16,677 nt of DNA, taken from an uncultured Ruminococcus sp. Its GTDB lineage: Bacteria; Bacillota; Clostridia; Oscillospirales; Ruminococcaceae. The stretch's first letter is position 1, and each line of letters opens with the position of its first letter. The notes beneath the pieces were generated by a model. That model saw nothing but the letters and a program-made list of their open reading frames with translations, had not been told where the DNA came from and did no database searches. The position numbers and the translations under genes were made by a program. The stretch is taken from NCBI GenBank assembly GCA_900539095.1, contig UQAR01000050.1:1-16677 (forward strand), given 5' to 3'. Of this stretch, positions 15,252 to 16,677 are shown piece after piece.

Positions 15252-15275
15252 GTAGAGGCGACCTGAGGTCGCCCG
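15252..15275. repeat. Short hairpin repeat, copy 3 (GTAGAGGCGACC type)
   Basis: After GTAGA, GGCGACC (15257-15263) and GGTCGCC (15267-15273) are perfect 7-bp arms around TGA, followed by CG. Relative to copies 1 and 2, both arms changed together (GAAC/GTTC to GACC/GGTC), so pairing is kept. The remaining bases 15276-15338 show no feature. Confidence 0.75.
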
Positions 15276-15338
15276 CTGATATTATTTTTCGGTAGCCCAC
15301 CAACATCATTTTTTTCGACAAACAGACCTCGCTGCTTG

Positions 15339-15785
15339 CTATCTCAAAAACAAATAATAAATAAGCCCGTATACTACGCTCGCCAAAGTTCCATAAAGGA
15401 TAACAGGGCCGCTGATAATGAATATCTTCGCACCAAGCCCCAGTATATACCCCTCCGTCTTGAATTCCAGTGCAGGTGCAGCCACAGAGTTGGCAAAACC
15501 CGTTATCGGCACAAGCGTACCGGCTCCGGCGTGCTTTGCAATGCGGTCATACCACCCAAGCCCCGTGAAAAGTGCCGATAAAAACACCAGCGTCACAGAT
15601 ACCGACATGGAGGCGTTGTCCTTTGAAAGCCCGAAATAAAGATACATATTCATAAGCGACTGCCCGATAGCACAAATAAGTCCGCCGAACAAAAACGCCT
15701 TTGGTATCGTCACCCACCACTTTGTCCCCTTTGACGCCTCTTTGTACATCTCGCTGTATTGTGCCTTGCTCAAATTTATATCCAT
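15339..15785 (-). CDS. spoVAC: Stage V sporulation protein AC (SpoVAC family)
   Basis: This 148-aa integral membrane protein of the SpoVAC/SpoVAE family works in uptake and release of dipicolinic acid in spores; Bacillus SpoVAC has mechanosensitive-channel activity. Signatures are KAFLFGGLICAIGQ (29-42), HAGAGTLVPITGFANS (85-100) and GLGAKIFIISGPVILYG (116-132). Length matches Bacillus SpoVAC (about 150 aa). I chose the ATG at 15785 (MDINLSKAQY), with AAAGGAG 10 bases upstream, over an upstream ATG at 15830, whose extension is hydrophilic and has no clear SD. SpoVAD and SpoVAE, which usually follow in one operon, are not here: the gene is followed by a repeat and a terminator. Sporulation in this organism is not shown by this gene alone. 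Confidence 0.9.
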   Translation of the reverse strand: MDINLSKAQYSEMYKEASKGTKWWVTIPKAFLFGGLICAIGQSLMNMYLYFGLSKDNASMSVSVTLVFLSALFTGLGWYDRIAKHAGAGTLVPITGFANSVAAPALEFKTEGYILGLGAKIFIISGPVILYGTLASVVYGLIYYLFLR

Positions 15786-15819
15786 TTTGTTCTCGCTCCT
15801 TTTTGTTTCTGACTGCCAG

Positions 15820-15849
15820 TATTGTGCCACATAAAGCTTAGGTTATTCA
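15820..15849 (-). promoter_or_regulatory. Candidate sigma-G-type promoter for spoVAC
   Basis: On the minus strand, TGAATA (15849-15844) is followed after 17 bases by CACAATA (15826-15820). TGAATA is the forespore sigma-G -35 consensus, and CACAATA matches 5 of 7 positions of CATACTA. The predicted start near 15813 lies upstream of the SD at 15796-15800. spoVA operons are sigma-G dependent in Bacillus. The -10 match is imperfect. Confidence 0.35.
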
Positions 15850-15917
15850 TATTTTAAGTGCACGATTTTTATAAGTTTTGGTCAATATGTTGCTATCAGG
15901 TTAATATTTTTATATAG

Positions 15918-15971
15918 TTTAAACAAATTTTGTACAATGTAAACGATTTATCAGAGGGAAATTTGTTTAAA
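15918..15971. repeat. Perfect 13-bp inverted repeat upstream of the lipoprotein gene
   Basis: TTTAAACAAATTT (15918-15930) and its exact reverse complement AAATTTGTTTAAA (15959-15971) are separated by 28 bases, which include the palindrome TTGTACAA (15930-15937). The right arm ends 7 bases before the -35 of the lipoprotein promoter. It could be a pair of operator half-sites or a cruciform; no regulator is identified. Confidence 0.7.
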
Positions 15972-15978
15972 TAGTATC

Positions 15979-16007
15979 TTGAAAAAAATGCGAAAATTTT
16001 GTATCAT
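15979..16007 (+). promoter_or_regulatory. Sigma-A-type promoter for the lipoprotein gene
   Basis: TTGAAA (15979-15984), a 17-base spacer and TATCAT (16002-16007) form a good vegetative promoter. The predicted start near 16014 gives a leader of about 60 bases. Confidence 0.65.
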
Positions 16008-16033
16008 ATTCATTAGAGATATTCTATCTTGAG

Positions 16034-16055
16034 GGCAGTGTAACTGCCATTATTT
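16034..16055 (+). promoter_or_regulatory. 5' leader hairpin before the lipoprotein SD
   Basis: GGCAGT (16034-16039) and ACTGCC (16043-16048) form a perfect 6-bp stem with a GTA loop, followed by ATTATTTTT. It lies in the leader, 10 bases before the SD AGGAGG (16059-16064), which is 8 bases from the ATG. It may stabilise the mRNA 5' end or act as a weak attenuator. Confidence 0.45.
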
Positions 16056-16072
16056 TTCAGGAGGTTATTATA

Positions 16073-16628
16073 ATGAAAGCTAAAAAAATTCTTGCTGCTG
16101 TCACAGCTCTTTCTCTGACAACAGTAGTATTCGCATCATGCGGCGATTCATCTGATTCATCAAGCACACCTGCCGCAACAACTACTACAGCTGCTACTAC
16201 AACTACAGCTGCAACAACTACAACAGCTGCTACAGAGGATTCTGCTGCAACAGGCGGCGGAGCAGGCGACTCAGCTGCAACAGCAGACAGCACAGCTGAC
16301 TCAAAGACAGAGGGCGGCGATTCAGATTACACACCTGTAAAGACATTCAAGGGCTATGACGCATTCCTTATGTTCGCTGACAGCCAGTGGCTCTGGGGTA
16401 ACTGGCAGGGTCAGGGCGAGGCTGATGCTACACAGGCATTCGGCGTTGACGCTGACGTAACAGGCGACGGTGAGTATACAGTTTCTATCACAAACGCATC
16501 TATCTCTTATGACGATCCGGACGAGGGTCTTAACCCACAGGTAGCTCTTGACGGCGACTATGCTGTTGGTGCTGAAGGCTGCGTAGTAATGTGCGTTGAT
16601 ATCATCGGTCTTCTTAACGGCGACACAC
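16073..16628 (+). CDS. Secreted lipoprotein with Thr/Ala linker, 3' end missing (contig end)
   Basis: Residues 1-22 form a lipoprotein signal peptide with lipobox VFASC, so Cys23 should be lipidated and the protein held on the outer face of the membrane. A Ser/Asp-rich start, a Thr/Ala repeat linker (34-54) and a Gly/Ala/Ser-rich acidic stretch (55-86) lead to a domain from about 90 (TPVKTFKGYDAFLMFADSQW, then WLWGNWQG, VTGDGEYTVSI) that I do not recognise. It looks like an extracellular beta-rich or binding domain. Only 185 codons are genomic: the coding sequence continues into the adapter, where residues PVSYTHLTLPTN and the stop are artificial. Codon use (mostly GCT/GCA, ACA) differs from its GCC/ACC-using neighbours and, with the strong promoter and SD, suggests high expression. 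Confidence 0.85.
16172..16234 (+). repeat. In-frame Ala-Thr low-complexity repeat
   Basis: Twenty-one codons encode (AATTTT) three times plus AAT, built only from GCN and ACN codons. The codons vary between repeats. It is the linker between lipid anchor and domain and a likely site of length variation. Confidence 0.85.
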
Positions 16629-16677
16629 CTGTCTCTTATACACATCTGACGCTGCCGACGAATTAGACGGTGTAGAT
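16629..16677. other. Nextera adapter with i5 index and P5 start (not genomic)
   Basis: 16629-16647 is the full mosaic end CTGTCTCTTATACACATCT. 16648-16661 is GACGCTGCCGACGA, the reverse complement of the Nextera read-1 tail. 16662-16669 is ATTAGACG, an 8-base i5 index read in reverse; its complement CGTCTAAT is, from memory, Illumina S510. 16670-16677 GTGTAGAT begins the P5 reverse complement. Confidence 0.98.

Noticed and set aside
5820..15275. CRISPR array
   Set aside because: The repeat copies are kilobases apart, differ in sequence and have no regular spacers or cas genes.
16..16628. tRNA or rRNA genes, phage or plasmid modules
   Set aside because: I saw no cloverleaf-like or rRNA-conserved segments and no integrase, transposase, replication or capsid genes.

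Overview
The window is an assembled contig from a Gram-positive anaerobe of the class Clostridia. My best guess is the Oscillospiraceae/Ruminococcus group. The clues are a fused P1-P5 CheA next to CheW/CheR/CheB, a YdbS/YdbT-like pair, a SpoVAC-type protein, an ECF sigma factor paired with a membrane-anchored beta-propeller protein, a Thr/Ala-linker lipoprotein, strong AGGAGG-type ribosome binding sites and moderate GC. The family assignment is inference; no rRNA or other taxonomic marker is present. Both contig ends are not genome: bases 1-15 are the tail of the Tn5/Nextera mosaic end, and bases 16629-16677 are mosaic end + Nextera read-1 adapter + an 8-base i5 index + the start of P5. Genuine sequence is about 16-16628.

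Region 1 (16-5810, all +) is a compact chemotaxis operon: cheA, cheW, cheR, cheB (4-base ATGA overlap with cheR), a divergent second cheW, and a [4Fe-4S] fumarate hydratase alpha subunit two bases after the second cheW. No cheY, receptor, cheC/cheD or flagellar gene is visible. The fumarase beta subunit that normally follows alpha is absent.

Region 2 (5811-9900) is an island of short repeats around a minus-strand AGCS-type sodium:amino-acid symporter and a plus-strand pair of bacterial PH-domain membrane proteins resembling Bacillus YdbS/YdbT. A composite repeat of about 155-165 bp follows the 3' end of both the symporter gene and the ydbT-like gene, in the same orientation relative to each gene. 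Short hairpin repeats of the GTAG(G/A)GGCGA...TCGCCCG type recur at 5820, 9752 and 15252, with more distant or partial relatives at 5910 and in the repeat near 6140.

Region 3 (9870-13020) is a probable signalling module: an A/T-tract and candidate ECF promoter, an ECF-like sigma factor, and a translationally coupled 820-aa protein with a short basic cytoplasmic head, one membrane helix and a large extracellular beta-propeller, followed by a hairpin terminator. The topology is that of a transmembrane anti-sigma/sensor; this is inferred.

Region 4 (13021-16628) holds a MATE exporter with its own promoter, a CxxCxxCC (YkgJ-type) protein with a strong extended -10 promoter and a bidirectional terminator, a lone spoVAC on the minus strand with a possible sigma-G promoter, and a truncated, apparently highly expressed lipoprotein cut by the contig end. 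Upstream of the lipoprotein lies a perfect 13-bp inverted repeat with a 28-base spacer.
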